Shown piece by piece: positions 1 to 9,774 of a stretch of DNA of 64,000 nucleotides. A model generated the notes under the pieces. The model was not told the DNA's origin. It saw only the letters and a list, made by a program, of their open reading frames with translations, and searched no databases. The stretch comes from Pectinophora gossypiella (Eukaryota; Arthropoda; Insecta; Lepidoptera; Gelechiidae). The stretch lies in assembly GCF_024362695.1 (NCBI RefSeq), contig NC_065421.1:12896598-12960597 (forward strand), in the 5' to 3' direction. Every line of letters starts with the position of its first letter. The first letter of the stretch is position 1. The translations under genes were made by a program, and so were the position numbers.

Positions 1-239
1 CAACCTTAACATTAATAATTTTCCTTCAGCGAATTATGAGAGGAGATATCAGGTTTGGTATGACCCGGTTATTATAATGCTTTTATACCCCTCGGATAAG
101 GTCATAGAAAATGGTCCGTAGGCAGTAATCTCATTATTACAGCTTGCGTCTACACAAATATAAATATACCATATTGCATTCAAATAAGATAAGGAATAAT
201 ATCAAGGAAGTTTTAAAGAAAAGCCAATAGGGCTAACAC

Positions 240-412
240 GCATCATCATCATCAGCCCATTAACGTCCCCACTGCTGGGGCACGGGCCTCCCCTATGGAT
301 GGATAGGGAGATCGGGCCTTAAACCATCACGCGGGCCCAGTGCGGATTGATGGTTATTAACGACTGCTAATGCAGCCAGGACCAACGGCTTAACGTACCT
401 TCCGAAGCACGG
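240..412 (-). repeat. SINE-B fragment (3' part)
   Basis: Minus-strand 3' part of SINE-B: the CATCATCATC tail, the block with CCCCAGCAGTGGGG (read on the minus strand), the GGGCCCGCG block and the start of the shared core. The tRNA/5S-like promoter part is missing, so it is a truncated or eroded copy. No target-site duplication was seen. Confidence 0.8.
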
Positions 413-609
413 TGCTAATATGTGAACCCAAATAAGTCGTGTTGTTTTGTCAAAATACGACTAAAATCACGTGGCATGTTTGTTAGGGAAAAAAACAAAC
501 TCATCGATTTCGACAAAATTTATTGAATCCATTGATAATTATATGACATTGCGCATGTTAACCCTGCAAGTCAAGAGTCTTCTTCTTAAAAGAGAAGAAT
601 AGAAGAGAA

Positions 610-697
610 GGTCAAGAGTACTCTAAACCGGCGACCATGCATGAAGACTTGAAAGTGTGGAAGAAGCGAAAGTGGTGTGCCAGGATCGTAGTAAGTG
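610..697 (+). repeat. RTE-like LINE 3' coding remnant
   Basis: Degenerate match to the C-terminal coding end of the RTE copies elsewhere in the window (compare 10080-10165): CTCTAAACCGGCG, then the AATGTGGAGGAAGC-like stretch and CCAGGATCGTAGTAAGTGGAA. Stops and indels interrupt it. It abuts the family G repeat downstream. Confidence 0.6.
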
Positions 698-1060
698 GAA
701 TAGGCTAGTTTCCAACTAGTCAAATCAGTTACTTTTTTCTAAACGTCAAAACAACGTCTCCACCAACCCGCAGTGGAGCAGCGTGGTGGTGTATGCTCCA
801 TACCCCCTCCGGTTGATTGAGGGGAGGCCTGTGCCCAGCAGTGGGACGTATATAGGTAGTTTATGTATGTTATAAACGTCAAAACAAGAAAATATGGATG
901 TTGTGTGAAAAAGCACACTGTGACATCATAGAGAAACGTGATAAAATGTCGGACTTAGTATTGCGATTTTCTTGATTAAAATTCATAAATAAATTAAACT
1001 GAAAAAGTAAATGTATTTCATTTGTTTTAGATCTGTCTTTATTTAGTTCTAAGTAGACTG
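697..1060 (+). repeat. Family G repeat, interrupted by SINE-A
   Basis: First of six copies of an unclassified ~240-bp AT-rich repeat. It starts near GGCTAGTTTCCAACTAGTCA, carries GACGTCATAGA in the middle and ends near TAATCAGAATTTCAT in longer copies. No coding capacity, no clear terminal inverted repeat and no poly(A) tail were seen, so its class is open. This copy is split by a SINE-A fragment at 755-873. Confidence 0.7.
755..873 (+). repeat. SINE-A, 5'-truncated, with 14-bp TSD
   Basis: The 3' third of SINE-A: CTCCACCAACCCGC, the GGGGAGGCCTGTGCCCAGCA block and a TATATAGG...TTTATGTATG tail. It is flanked by a perfect 14-bp direct repeat AAACGTCAAAACAA (741-754 and 874-887), which also restores the family G host repeat when collapsed. 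This shows reverse-transcribed, 5'-truncated insertion and proves that SINE-A jumped after family G. Confidence 0.92.
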
Positions 1061-1383
1061 ATTGTAAGTAGGTATGATTGTAAGTAGGCTGGACTGTCCG
1101 TACATGACTCATTGCTCCATGAGTCACTTGTACAGGAGCAGTAAATAAATGTCATATTTTTATTTCAATTTATTGTGTATGTGTGTGTATCGTGCATCTA
1201 TGTAATACTAATATTAGTGAGTAAGAAATCATTGTTACTAACAACCTGGGTACAAGTTACCCGTAATATATATATTTTTTTTATTTAGTAATCAGAATTT
1301 CATAATTTATCTTGAACCTAGTAGACGAACCAATTCCGTGGTATTTGCCTACCCCAGCGCCAAATAGACGTGATCTTATGTAA

Positions 1384-1625
1384 ATAGGTTAGTTTTCAAA
1401 AGTCAAATCAGTTAAATTTTACAAAACGTCAAAACACGAAATGACTATGGAATCTGTATGAATAAGCACACTGCGACGTCATAGAAAAACGTGAGAAAAT
1501 GTCGGTGCGTTTTTATTGATTAAAATTCATAAATAAGTTAAATTTAAAAAGTAAATGTCTTTCATTAGTTTTAGATATGTCTTTATTTAGTAATCAGAAT
1601 TTCATAATTTATCTTGAACCTAGTT
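1384..1625 (+). repeat. Family G repeat
   Basis: Nearly full copy of the unclassified repeat: TAGTTTTCAAAAGTCAAATC start, GCGACGTCATAGAAAAACG in the middle, and TAATCAGAATTTCATAATTT then CTTGAACCTAG at the end. Same orientation as the copy at 697-1060. Confidence 0.75.
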
Positions 1626-1708
1626 AGGTCAAGAGCACTAATATGTATACCTACACTTTGAAACCATGTCATGTTAACTTTTTTAACAAATGAAACCGTA
1701 AGTCTCAT

Positions 1709-1995
1709 CATCATCATCATCAGCCCATAAACGTCCCCACTGCAGGGGCACGGGCCTTCCCTATGGATGGATAGGGAGATCGGGCCTTAAACCATCACGC
1801 GGGCCCAGTGCGGATTGATGGTTATTAACGATGCAGCCGGGACCAACGGCTTCACGTGCCTTCCGAAGCACGGAGGAGCTCGAGATGAAAACTTTTTTTT
1901 TGTGGTCACCCATCCTATGACCGGCCTTTGCGAAAGTTGCTTAACTTCAATAATCGCAGACCGAGCGCGTTTACCGCTGCGCCACCGAGCTCCTC
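1709..1995 (-). repeat. SINE-B, full length
   Basis: Complete minus-strand SINE-B. Read on the minus strand: GAGGAGCTCGGTGGCGCAGC head with a tRNA-type A box (TGGCGCAGCGG), a 5S-rRNA-like section (GAAGTTAAGCAAC, then GGATGGGTGACC), an A-rich run, the shared SINE core, the CCCCAGCAGTGGGG hairpin and a (GAT)n tail. A 9-bp direct repeat AAGTCTCAT flanks it (1700-1708, 1996-2004). Confidence 0.88.
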
Positions 1996-2329
1996 AAGTC
2001 TCATTAAATGTCAAATATGATAGTGCGACAGGGTTCTAAAGTGGGTAGATGATATTGCCATGACTGTACACGACCCAATAGGTATTTGAAACCGGAAAAT
2101 ACATCTTTTTCACCTTTTCAGTACCCCAAGCTAATATCCGAATCCGTGTTCGGCGTTGACCTCACCGCACCATGCATGACCGACCTTAAATTAAATTTCC
2201 ACAAGCACCCTACCCTACTCCACCGGCGGAAATGACGTCACCCATAACATACATACATAAATCACGCCTAGAATCGCTATCGAGGTGGGCAGAGTCACAA
2301 GTCATTTAAATATTTGCTAGTAAAGTTAA

Positions 2330-2415
2330 CGACCTCCGTGGCTTGGTTGAGCGTAGGTTTCACGACTCGGAGGTTTCGGGTTTGAATCCCGGTGGGGCCT
2401 TATCAGAAAAATCTT
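2330..2415 (+). repeat. tRNA-like SINE head
   Basis: Pol III-type internal promoter like the SINE-C head: CCTCCGTGGCTTGGTTGAG in the A-box position and GGGTTTGAATCCCGG as B box, then GGTGGGGCC. The SINE body is not recognisable downstream. A genuine tRNA is unlikely because the acceptor ends do not pair and the same head occurs in full SINEs in this window. Confidence 0.65.
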
Positions 2416-3280
2416 TAAATTTTTTCTCATCTCAGTAGCCGCTTTAGATGCCATGAATAAGACTATTTTATCCAAGATGAACAAGATTTTTTTTTTATTC
2501 TTTAGTTATTTAGTGAGGGCTTTACTTTAATAATGTAACAAAATACATGAACAATATTAAATTTCACAAAGCAGACTATGTATGAATAAGTTTTTTATGG
2601 TCATAGGTTTATGTTCGTTTTTCTTATTGCTTTATTTTTTAATTCTTTTTTGAATTGCACTATCCCGCGCTCCAGTACAGCACATTGGAGTTGGTTCTTT
2701 CACCCTAAGGTTCCCTAGCATAAATTTCTTGTCAGCAACGTAGCCGCATATTGTGCTTACGTTATCTGTATGTAACCTTCCTATTATGTTGTTATTATTA
2801 AAGAATTATCGCTTGATCGATCTTTTTTTTATGCTACATATTTCTCTGTCTGCACTTGTTGGCATAAAGCGTGATGATACACGAAATAAAATATGCGTAC
2901 CGCCACAATAGTGATAGCGAGATGTGATGAACACTTGCATAATGGATAGTGCAACGCACAGAGCACGAAATCAATTACGCGCGGCTGCTAATAGACACGA
3001 AATTATGTAATTTTTGTGAAGGGGAATAAATATGTACTTAGTATTAGACAGAAAGACCTAGGGGGTCAAAACGGCCACATCGAAGCAATTCGTCTAACAA
3101 AGCAATATTGCTATTTGACATTTGTGTGCACACCGCTTTTTTTTCGTTTTTTTTTTTCTATGCGTTCATATTTCGATGTTACCAAGCCCGATATCGAAAT
3201 TACATTATTCAGCCGCCAAAGGATTCTAACACGGCTCTTGGAAATCTTTTATGTACCTTACACATAACATAATCTCTCGA
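2416..3280. other. AT-rich DNA, no feature recognised
   Basis: No repeat of the window, no long open frame and no terminal repeats were recognised here. Short frames present have no recognisable protein motif. It may be old, decayed repeat or unique sequence. Confidence 0.4.
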
Positions 3281-3370
3281 TAATATCCCAATTGGGATAG
3301 TCAGATACATCTATCGCAAGATGAACTAAGTACCCACACCTCACCAAGCTTTCTGTTAGACCTTAGAAAC
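3280..3370 (-). repeat. Dispersed repeat M fragment
   Basis: Contains CCCAATTGGGATAGTCAGA and CACCTCACCAAGCTTTCTGT. The same block recurs at about 4050-4125 (plus strand), 9540-9640, 33360-33500 and 63700-63750. It looks like the 3' portion of a retroelement ending in a TATG-rich stretch; its class was not determined. Confidence 0.55.
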
Positions 3371-3444
3371 CAAGACCTAAACTGAACTGAAATTTGAGAC
3401 CTTTTTGTCTTTTTGTTAGTAACTAATTACTTAAGAAAATAGTT

Positions 3445-3520
3445 CAGAGAAGGTTAATCAAACCCAGGACGTGCATATTGAGAACTCAATTATCTAACTG
3501 CTAGACCACGGATGCCATTA
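3445..3520 (-). repeat. tRNA-like SINE relic
   Basis: On the minus strand, GGCATCCGTGGTCTAGCAGT (A-box position) is followed about 40 nt later by CTGGGTTTGATT (B-box position), the same spacing and wording as the SINE-A head. The downstream SINE body is not clear, so this is an old head fragment. Confidence 0.5.
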
Positions 3521-3849
3521 AATTATAGCAGATACATATTTGTATCTCTTCTTGTTGTTATTTTATTTTTTTTACGATTGTGTTTTTGTAGTCTTACAAA
3601 TTATACAACAAATTATTAAAAAGAAGAAATCTATTTTAATAGCCTACTCACACGCTTGTTCACACGCCTTATAGAATATAAGGCAATTTCACATGAAGGC
3701 ATGTCTAGTAGTTTCCGAACGAATGTTTCCTTGCTCTGTGGTCCAACGTAATTGTGTGACTTGACGCGTGGGATTGCATCGCGTTATAACTGCAATGCTA
3801 ATCAGTTGGGAAGCTCAGCATTGTTTCACTCGCAAAAATTAAACCACAG

Positions 3850-3925
3850 TCACTGGTTCTGTGGTTCATTGGCTTGCTTCTCAAACGGGGAGCGCGGGTT
3901 TGAGCCCCGGTATCGGACTTAGACC
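3850..3925 (+). repeat. tRNA-like SINE relic
   Basis: TCTGTGGTTCATTGGCTTGC (A-box position) and GCGGGTTTGAGCCCCGGT (B-box position) resemble a tRNA-derived SINE head. No matching acceptor stem or full SINE body follows. Confidence 0.45.
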
Positions 3926-4049
3926 AATGAGTTATTAAATTATCTTAAGGCCAGTTCTCACTAACACAGCTGTCTCGACCATTCGAGACGACGCGATACG
4001 GCTCAAAACCTATCACGTTGGTCTAACAGAAAACTCGGCGAGGTGTGGG

Positions 4050-4125
4050 TGTAAGTTCATCTCGTGATGGATGTACCTGACTATCCCAATAAGGATATAG
4101 TCGTGAGCTTGTATTATGTTATGTT
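4050..4125 (+). repeat. Dispersed repeat M fragment
   Basis: Plus-strand copy of the repeat M block (GGATGTACCTGACTATCCCA, then GTCGTGAGCTTGTATTATG). Inverse orientation to the copy at 3280. Confidence 0.5.
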
Positions 4126-4164
4126 ATGACTGTTGGTACTGTCATATACTTATTTGCACATGTA

Positions 4165-4440
4165 GGGTGTTAGTGACATCGTAACGAAAACTTAGAGGGA
4201 TAATTCAGACCATAATTAAAGCACAAAAGAATGGGTTCTTACCGCGTTTAAATGGGGATATGAGACTCCCGATATTTCGACACTGTTGCAAGTGCCATGA
4301 TCACGGGATGACTAACTAAGCGGTAAGAACCCGTTATTATGTGCTTTAATTATGATAATAACCGCGTAAACTTAAAACAATGTATAATTCAGACCATGTT
4401 TCCGAGTTGATATAACAAACACGCTAGTTTTAATCCAGAT
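4165..4440 (+). repeat. MITE family F arm, interrupted
   Basis: Begins AGGGTGTTAGTGACATCGTA, the end sequence of the family F MITEs (compare 51226-51396), and continues after 4397 as GTTTCCGAGTTGATATAAC. The interruption is the hairpin retroposon at 4214-4383. Only one arm of the MITE is visible. Confidence 0.7.
4214..4383 (+). mobile_element. Hairpin retroposon (Penelope-like?), 170 bp
   Basis: Starts AATTAAAGCACAAAAGAATG, ends CGCGTAAACTTAAAACAATG, and is flanked by a perfect 14-bp direct repeat ATAATTCAGACCAT (4200-4213, 4384-4397). Inside, GGGTTCTTACCGC (about 4232) pairs with GCGGTAAGAACCC (about 4320), giving a long imperfect hairpin. A second, larger copy lies at 40140-40628 with a different 13-bp TSD. 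Variable 13-14 bp TSDs point to target-primed reverse transcription; inverted arms with a one-sided extra tail resemble Penelope-like elements, but no reverse transcriptase is present, so this is inference. Confidence 0.7.
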
Positions 4441-4875
4441 AAATAATTGTGGTAATTACTTGAAAGAAATCGACGTTTTGTGGGAGAAAACCACACAAGA
4501 ATGTGGTGAAGAATGTAAAAAGGCGTTCACAAAATTTTCACGTCGCAATAAGTGTCGTAATATATGTCGTATTAATAAATTATAAAAATGGTGTAATTAA
4601 ATACTCTTTTTAAATATTCTATCATGGATTACGCGCAAAAAACGAAAAAGGTTTCACCTGTTTCATTTTTTAATCAAACACAATTCAAAGGTAGGTATGT
4701 TGCCTGAATGTTTATTACTTTGAACAAAGCCAAACCTTTGATAAAATGTTCAAACAACTAAAAAAATCCTTTGTTTTGGTGGAATCTGTTTCCATTCCAT
4801 AGACTAGAATCTAATTTGATCCAGGATTAAACATTGTGATTGATCAATTGGAATTGGCAGCCATAGCATAGTTTT

Positions 4876-4945
4876 CTATGGTTCAATGGTAGAGCGTTGG
4901 GCTCACGATCCGGAGTACCCAGGTTCGAGTCCCGATGGGAACACA
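4876..4945 (+). repeat. tRNA-like SINE head
   Basis: TCTATGGTTCAATGGTAGAG and CAGGTTCGAGTCCCGATGGG are good A and B boxes about 35 nt apart, and TGGGCTCACGATCCGGAG between them matches the anticodon-arm region of the SINE-A head. Followed by CACTTTATAAACTTT rather than a SINE-A core. A decayed SINE-A relative is the likeliest reading. Confidence 0.6.
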
Positions 4946-5009
4946 TCAACATGAAAAAACACTTTATAAACTTTTTCTTTTTTGCCACTTCTCTATGGCT
5001 CCTAGCCTT

Positions 5010-5110
5010 TGGAGGATGATTCAGATCACGGTTCTGAGTTGATATAAAGTGGAATTTCCTCTTAGAAAATTCACGAAAATCATATATTTTTAAATTATTT
5101 TCAATTCTTT
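5010..5110 (+). repeat. MITE family F fragment
   Basis: GGATGATTCAGATCACGG, then TTCTGAGTTGATATAAAGTG and TTTTTAAATTATTTTCAATT match the left half of family F. The terminal CAGGGTGTTAG is lost. Confidence 0.6.
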
Positions 5111-5237
5111 TTTGCTTTTAGCTGCATCGCCATCATTAATTCAAGAGCCACGCTCTTATGGTGTAGGATGTAGCATGCAGAGAACCCAAAATCAAAACAA
5201 AAATGTCAAATAATTAAATCGAACAAAGCGAACACGT

Positions 5238-5545
5238 GACGGCCTCCGTAATCCAGTGGTTGAGTGGTTCAAATCCCGGTGGGGACGTATCACAAAAGCA
5301 ACTTTGTTACCCCTAGTTTGTTTAGGACATTACATGCTGATCACCTGATTGTCCGGAAGTAAGATGATCCGTGCTTCGGAAGGCACGCTAAGCCGTTGGT
5401 TCCAGTTACTACTTACTGATGTAAGTAGTCGTTACATTAGCCATGTCAGGGGCCTTTGGCGACGCAATAGTAACCCTGACACCAGGGTTGATGGGGTTGG
5501 TAATCCACCTCACAACTCACACGATAAAAGAAGAAGAAAAACGCG
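5238..5545 (+). repeat. SINE-C
   Basis: tRNA-derived SINE. GGCCTCCGTAATCCAGTGGT marks the A-box region and GTTCAAATCCCGGTGGGGAC the B box; part of the tRNA anticodon arm is deleted. The body has CCTAGTTTGTTTAGGACATT, GATCACCTGATTGTCCG, the shared core, a TTACTGATGTAAGTAGTCGT stretch, CTGACACCAGGGTTGATG and an ACACGATAAAAGAAGAAG tail. No TSD was found by eye. Confidence 0.82.
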
Positions 5546-5798
5546 TATATGTACTTTAGCGCGTCTGTAATGTAGTCTATTCGTATTGTTCCATTTACAT
5601 TGCAGCGCAGCAAAAACTCAAAATCTTAATTAAACATTTCTGACAACAAAAATACCTACCATCGTTTTCAAAGCAATCAGGTCAGCTGAAAGAACTTACC
5701 TGTACTGTATGTTTTCTTTGTACATTCCTTGTCTGTTTTATTTTGTACAAATGAATAAATAAATCAAGTGAACGTACTATTTTATTTTGTCCTGTATA

Positions 5799-5910
5799 CA
5801 GGGTGTTAGTGACATCGTAACGAAAACTTTGAGAGATGATGCAGACCATGATTCTCAGTTGATATAAAGTGGAATTTTCCGTCGCAAAAGTATGGAACGG
5901 AAAATAATAA
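5799..5910 (+). repeat. MITE family F fragment
   Basis: Left end ACAGGGTGTTAGTGACATCG, then GATGATGCAGACCATGATTC and TTGATATAAAGTGGAATTTT; the right arm is not found, so the element is a one-armed remnant. Confidence 0.65.
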
Positions 5911-6204
5911 AAAAAAACCGCTAAAATTTTCATGAATTTTCCCCACACGATAGAAGAAGTAGGATTCAAACAGGGTAAGATCGAATTTTAATCCGTATCA
6001 AAGAGGCCCATAAAGGGATACTTATAAACCACCTATCACTTTACGGGTTGCAAACATGTATGACTTCCAAGATGTTACATGATATATAGAAAATGTTCCG
6101 AATGTTTCGGTAAAATTCCGAAATTTGAGTAATTTGTTCAAGGAAACTCGAGAATGTGTGTATCCCAAATCCCTTCTACATACATAAACAATACCATAGT
6201 AAAG

Positions 6205-6325
6205 TAGACAGATAGATAAAATACTTTATTGAGCACAATGGACGCACAATACAGATATAAGGAAAACATACAGAAAAACACAACAGGCGGCCTTATTGCT
6301 CATGCAGTAATTTCTTCCAGGCAAC
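6205..6325 (-). repeat. LINE 3' end (family R)
   Basis: Minus-strand non-LTR tail: AATAAAGTATTTTATCTATC-like simple tail on the minus strand, then GCGGCCTTATTGCTCATGCA and TTTCTTCCAGGCAACCTTTG (plus-strand wording). The same block recurs at 21449-21540. Coding part missing. Confidence 0.55.
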
Positions 6326-6424
6326 CTTTGGGTACAGGAATATTTACAAAAAAAGTTTTTAAAAAAGTACGTCTACGTACTTAAAACTTAAACTTAAAAC
6401 TTTTTTTTGTAAATATAGTCGTTA

Positions 6425-6535
6425 TATGAGGCAGGCTCAATAATAACCCTGACTCCAGGGTTGCTGAGGTTGAGCCTCACATCCAGTAATGTGCCGTTGC
6501 CGCCAACGTTCCCATAGTGGGGACGGTTCCGTTGT
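6425..6535 (+). repeat. SINE-C 3' fragment
   Basis: CTCAATAATAACCCTGACTC, CAGGGTTGCTGAGGTTG and CCTCACATCCAG correspond to the 3' third of SINE-C; it then runs into a short TTCCCATAGTGGGGACGG segment resembling the SINE-B tail hairpin. Diverged or recombinant. Confidence 0.5.
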
Positions 6536-6609
6536 AAAAAAAAATAGTAAGGACACTGGCTGTATTTCGTGTTTCTTTTTCAAATTATTCCTTCTTGTAT
6601 TCTGATATT

Positions 6610-6988
6610 GGCCCCGATTCCTGCAGACACCGCCTAATTTTATTTTAAGTTATATCCGTCATTTTCATATCCGTCGAAAAGGAAAGGGACGGATGATTCA
6701 CAGCTCTTAATTTTAGGAAGAATGAGTAAATGAATGAATAACCCGGGCGAATCAAAAGGTACGTCCCTGGTATGCAATCCGTTTGACGTGCTGTCTACTT
6801 AGCTGTGTCGGGTTATTGACGGACGTAAAATTTTTAGACGGTTGTTGGTTTAGATTTGTGCTTAAAATTGACGTGTGTTCCATAAATTTTATGCTTGTCG
6901 ATTACCCGTCCCTTTCCTTTTCGGCGGATAAGAAAATGACAGATATAACTTAAAATAAAATTAGATGGTATTTACAGGAATTAGCACC
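6610..6988 (+). mobile_element. Long-TIR MITE, family E (379 bp)
   Basis: Inverted arms of roughly 90 bp: GGCCCCGATTCCTGCAGACA at the left and, read inward from the right, GGTGCTAATTCCTGTAAATA. Both arms continue with CTAATTTTATTTTAAGTTAT and AAAAGGAAAGGGACGG. No coding capacity. Three-base ATT flanks both ends (6607-6609, 6989-6991), possibly the TSD. Three further copies plus a relic occur here. Superfamily not assigned with confidence. Confidence 0.85.
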
Positions 6989-7640
6989 ATTATCTGCTCA
7001 AATGTTAAGTATTAAAGCTTTGAGTCATTTTACTCATGATCATAATCAATCATTTTTTTTGCAAGAACACAAAGTTTAAGATCTTATTCTAAGTTAAACA
7101 GTGCATGTAATCAACCTGCAAGCAGGTGTGATAATATTTATATATATAATCATATATATAATAGACTTATGCCTAAAGGTAAAGAATTACTGCCGGGAAT
7201 GTTCCCAAAGTGGGAACATTCTGGGGAACTGGACATCACTTCTCACAACCCAGAGGATCTCTGAGTCGTACCTTACGCAGCTAACCGCTTTCCATTTTTT
7301 ATTCTAGAAGAGACTTCCACCAACAGCGCCCCTTTACTAAAACCAATGACTCTCCCTAATCAAAATGCCACATAACCCGATCAAATTTGACTGTCGTCTA
7401 TTCGCACATATCCATAGTACATCGTCGACCAACCAACCTCGGCAGGAAATTATTGTTAATGGACGTCGGCCGGGGCATTATATTGATGCATAATTGCATC
7501 ATACGCCACGCCGCAAAAGGGCTAGTGCATCAATTTTAATATCATTTCCATACACAGCACTGTGGCCGACGTAATAGATACGCCGGGATGTAATTTGATT
7601 TGTTTTAAAGTTGATTTTCTACCTATTAAGTCACATTCTT

Positions 7641-7880
7641 GCCCTGATTCCTACAGACACTTCCTAATTTTATTTTAAATTATACCTGTCATTTTCTAAT
7701 CCACCAAAAGCGAAAGGAACGGATCATTGACAATTGTTAATTTTAAATTGAAAGAGTGAATGAAGAATTAACCCGGGCGAATCAAATAGGTATCTCGCTG
7801 TTTGTATCCTAGTTGACGTGTGCTGTCAACTTAATTCGGTCGGGTTATTGGCCAATGTAAAATTTAGAGGTTGTTTAAAT
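7641..7880 (+). repeat. MITE family E relic
   Basis: GCCCTGATTCCTACAGACAC, CTAATTTTATTTTAAATTAT, AACCCGGGCGAATCAAATAG and TCGGGTTATTGGCCAATG align with family E left arm and centre, but the right arm decays after about 7880. Clearly older than the other four copies. Confidence 0.7.
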
Positions 7881-7954
7881 TGCTGCATATAATTAACTAT
7901 TTCGATCGGGTCGATACCTGGTAAAACAATATTTTAAAAAGTCAGGGAAAGCAG

Positions 7955-8130
7955 AGGTGTAGTGACAGCGTAACGAATAATGATGGGGATGATTCAGCTC
8001 ATGATTCTGAGTTGATATCAAGTAGAACTGGAATAAACTGCAACTGTAATACAGGGTGAGTCTTGCCATTAACCGGGCACAAATCCTAGAAACCACGTGA
8101 CAATAATTATTTATGACCCGTGTTATAGAT
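7955..8130 (+). repeat. MITE F fragment and repeat I/L fragment
   Basis: First part: GTGTAGTGACAGCGTAACGA, GATGATTCAGCTCATGATTC and TTGATATCAAGTAGAA (family F). From about 8070: GCCATTAACCGGGCACAAAT, CCACGTGACAATAATTATTT, which match the boundary of repeats L and I seen at 42440 and 17795. Confidence 0.55.
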
Positions 8131-8621
8131 GATGATGATACCCAAACAAAACAAAACGAACCCATTACACTACGATATAGATACTTAAATCACGCGTTTT
8201 ACAAATAGGACTATCACGGATTCCCGAAGCTGGAAAAGGACATAAAACAAATTAAGAAAAATATGAAAGAAAAACACAACAAATGTGCCAAGTTCTGGTT
8301 TGAAATTTATCTTCGCATGATGTTAAGTAAAAGGCAAACAGAATTCCGCGTGTAGATACAATAAGAAAACAAACAGCCGGCGGAATATAACGAAATAAAC
8401 TTATTAAAACTTTGTAAAGCCTTAAAAGTAATTGCGGTTAGTGATGTTGCGACGTGCCACTCTAATGTTCTCGCGAGTGATTCGAGTCACAAATCTCACT
8501 TAGTCGACTCGAGTAGACCACTCGAGTAAAGTTTTACACTACTCGAGCAAAGGAGTTCTTTCAGTTCGTGAGATTGGACGTAAATATGTATTTAAACAAA
8601 ATGCTATTGACAATAAAGTGC

Positions 8622-8720
8622 GCAATAGTCCGCGAAAGAATTTGATGTAAAGATGTGAAGAAATTGGTCTTTGATAGACAAGAATGGAGAATGCTACACC
8701 GACGAGAGCATGGATCTTAA
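8622..8720 (+). repeat. LINE-K C-terminal coding remnant
   Basis: Translates to ...KKLVFDRQEWRMLHRREHGS followed by a stop. The DRxxWR signature near the C-terminus is typical of RTE/R1-like endonuclease-reverse transcriptase tails. Same stretch occurs at 14463-14605. Only the last ~30 codons remain. Confidence 0.6.
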
Positions 8721-8824
8721 ATTAGTGATGAACACAAGTCAACTCGATTGGCTGTACTCAAGTCAAACCGCGAGTTTTTATTATGTCCCTTGAGTCTTGA
8801 CGTCTTTCGTAAAAAAACAGAACC

Positions 8825-8905
8825 TGTCAAACCTTGAGGTTAGGTTAGCGGACCCCGTGAAAAACGGATAGCGTTATCCCATTTCCCTAGGGAGATGATG
8901 ACTCT
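8825..8905 (+). repeat. Repeat I fragment
   Basis: AACCTGTCAAACCTTGAGGT, TAGCGGACCCCGTGAAAAAC and CCCTAGGGAGATGATGA are the 3' portion of repeat I, whose larger minus-strand copy is at 46270-46945. Confidence 0.6.
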
Positions 8906-9165
8906 TGACGTCAGTCAGAATTTTTTTCGATTTAATTTTCTCTTTGTGAGTTTCCTTCAACACGAGTGAGTGCTATTAAAAGAAAAAAAAAACATTTAAA
9001 ATAGCTAAGGTGTCATCTTAACGATAAGTTTAAAACAACATGTAACTGTATACTTCTTGGTCTAAGTAATATTAGTACTCAATATCCTAGATAGACGCCG
9101 CCGGCGTCGGTTTAATGACGTTATATACGTAGATCGAAATCATTTTGTATGGGCAGGAGGAGGAC

Positions 9166-9270
9166 CCGATGGTGTAATGGTTAACGCGCTCGTCACGGCT
9201 TGACAAGAGCTACGGGTTCAAATCCCGTCTGAGTCAGAATTTTTGCGATTTAATTTTCTCTTTGTAAGTC
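9166..9270 (+). repeat. tRNA-headed SINE-H
   Basis: GATGGTGTAATGGTTAACGC (A box) and TACGGGTTCAAATCCCGTCT (B box) in a tRNA-like layout with a potential anticodon arm GCTCGTC...GACAAGAGC, followed by AGTCAGAATTTTTGCGATTT and TAATTTTCTCTTTG. A second copy at 48565-48670 has the same head and tail, which argues for a short SINE rather than a tRNA gene. A head-less tail also occurs near 8917-8950. Confidence 0.7.
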
Positions 9271-9774
9271 TTGACGTTATTTGAATCAGCATGTTAAAGA
9301 TTTGAGTCACTCGAATCAACAGAACAGCTTTCGTTACATCACTATTGCGTCTTGTTTTGCGGAACAACATCTGTTTAATTACGCATCCAGTTTTAGAATT
9401 ATATCTTGAATGAATGAGACCAGAAGTCACCAAGTTTCAAATTTGTTTCGTTACCAAGGGATGTTTGATTCGCTAATGGATTAGCTAACGAAAAAGCTTC
9501 ACGGACCATTTCCGATGTTACTACATAACATAAGTTTACTCTTAGGGTAATTAGATGTACGTCCAACGCAAGATGAGCTAGTTCCAACGCCTCACCGATG
9601 TTTCTGTTAGACCAACGTGATAGATGGTGAGCCGTATCGCCGGTATTGATGTTTGTATTAATGATATTATTATAATTAAAAAAAATAAAAGGTTAGAAAC
9701 AGAGTAGCTTACTTGTGTCGAGGGTTGTAAAGTTAATAACAGACATGTAGCCCTGGTGTTTCGATGAATAGGTA

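Larger units (their letters stand above)
8439..9344. mobile_element. Possible hAT-like composite element
   Basis: Short inverted ends TAGTGATGTTGCGA (8439) and TCGTTACATCACTA (ends 9344), with ATTGCG directly repeated just outside (8431-8436, 9344-9349). The left part is rich in CTCGAGT and GAGTCA boxes in both orientations; GAGTCACTCGAAT recurs near the right end. TAGTGATG-type ends and about 8-bp TSDs are known for hAT elements, but the TSD here is imperfect. The interior holds LINE-K, repeat I and a SINE-H, so it is either a composite or chance flanks. Confidence 0.4.
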
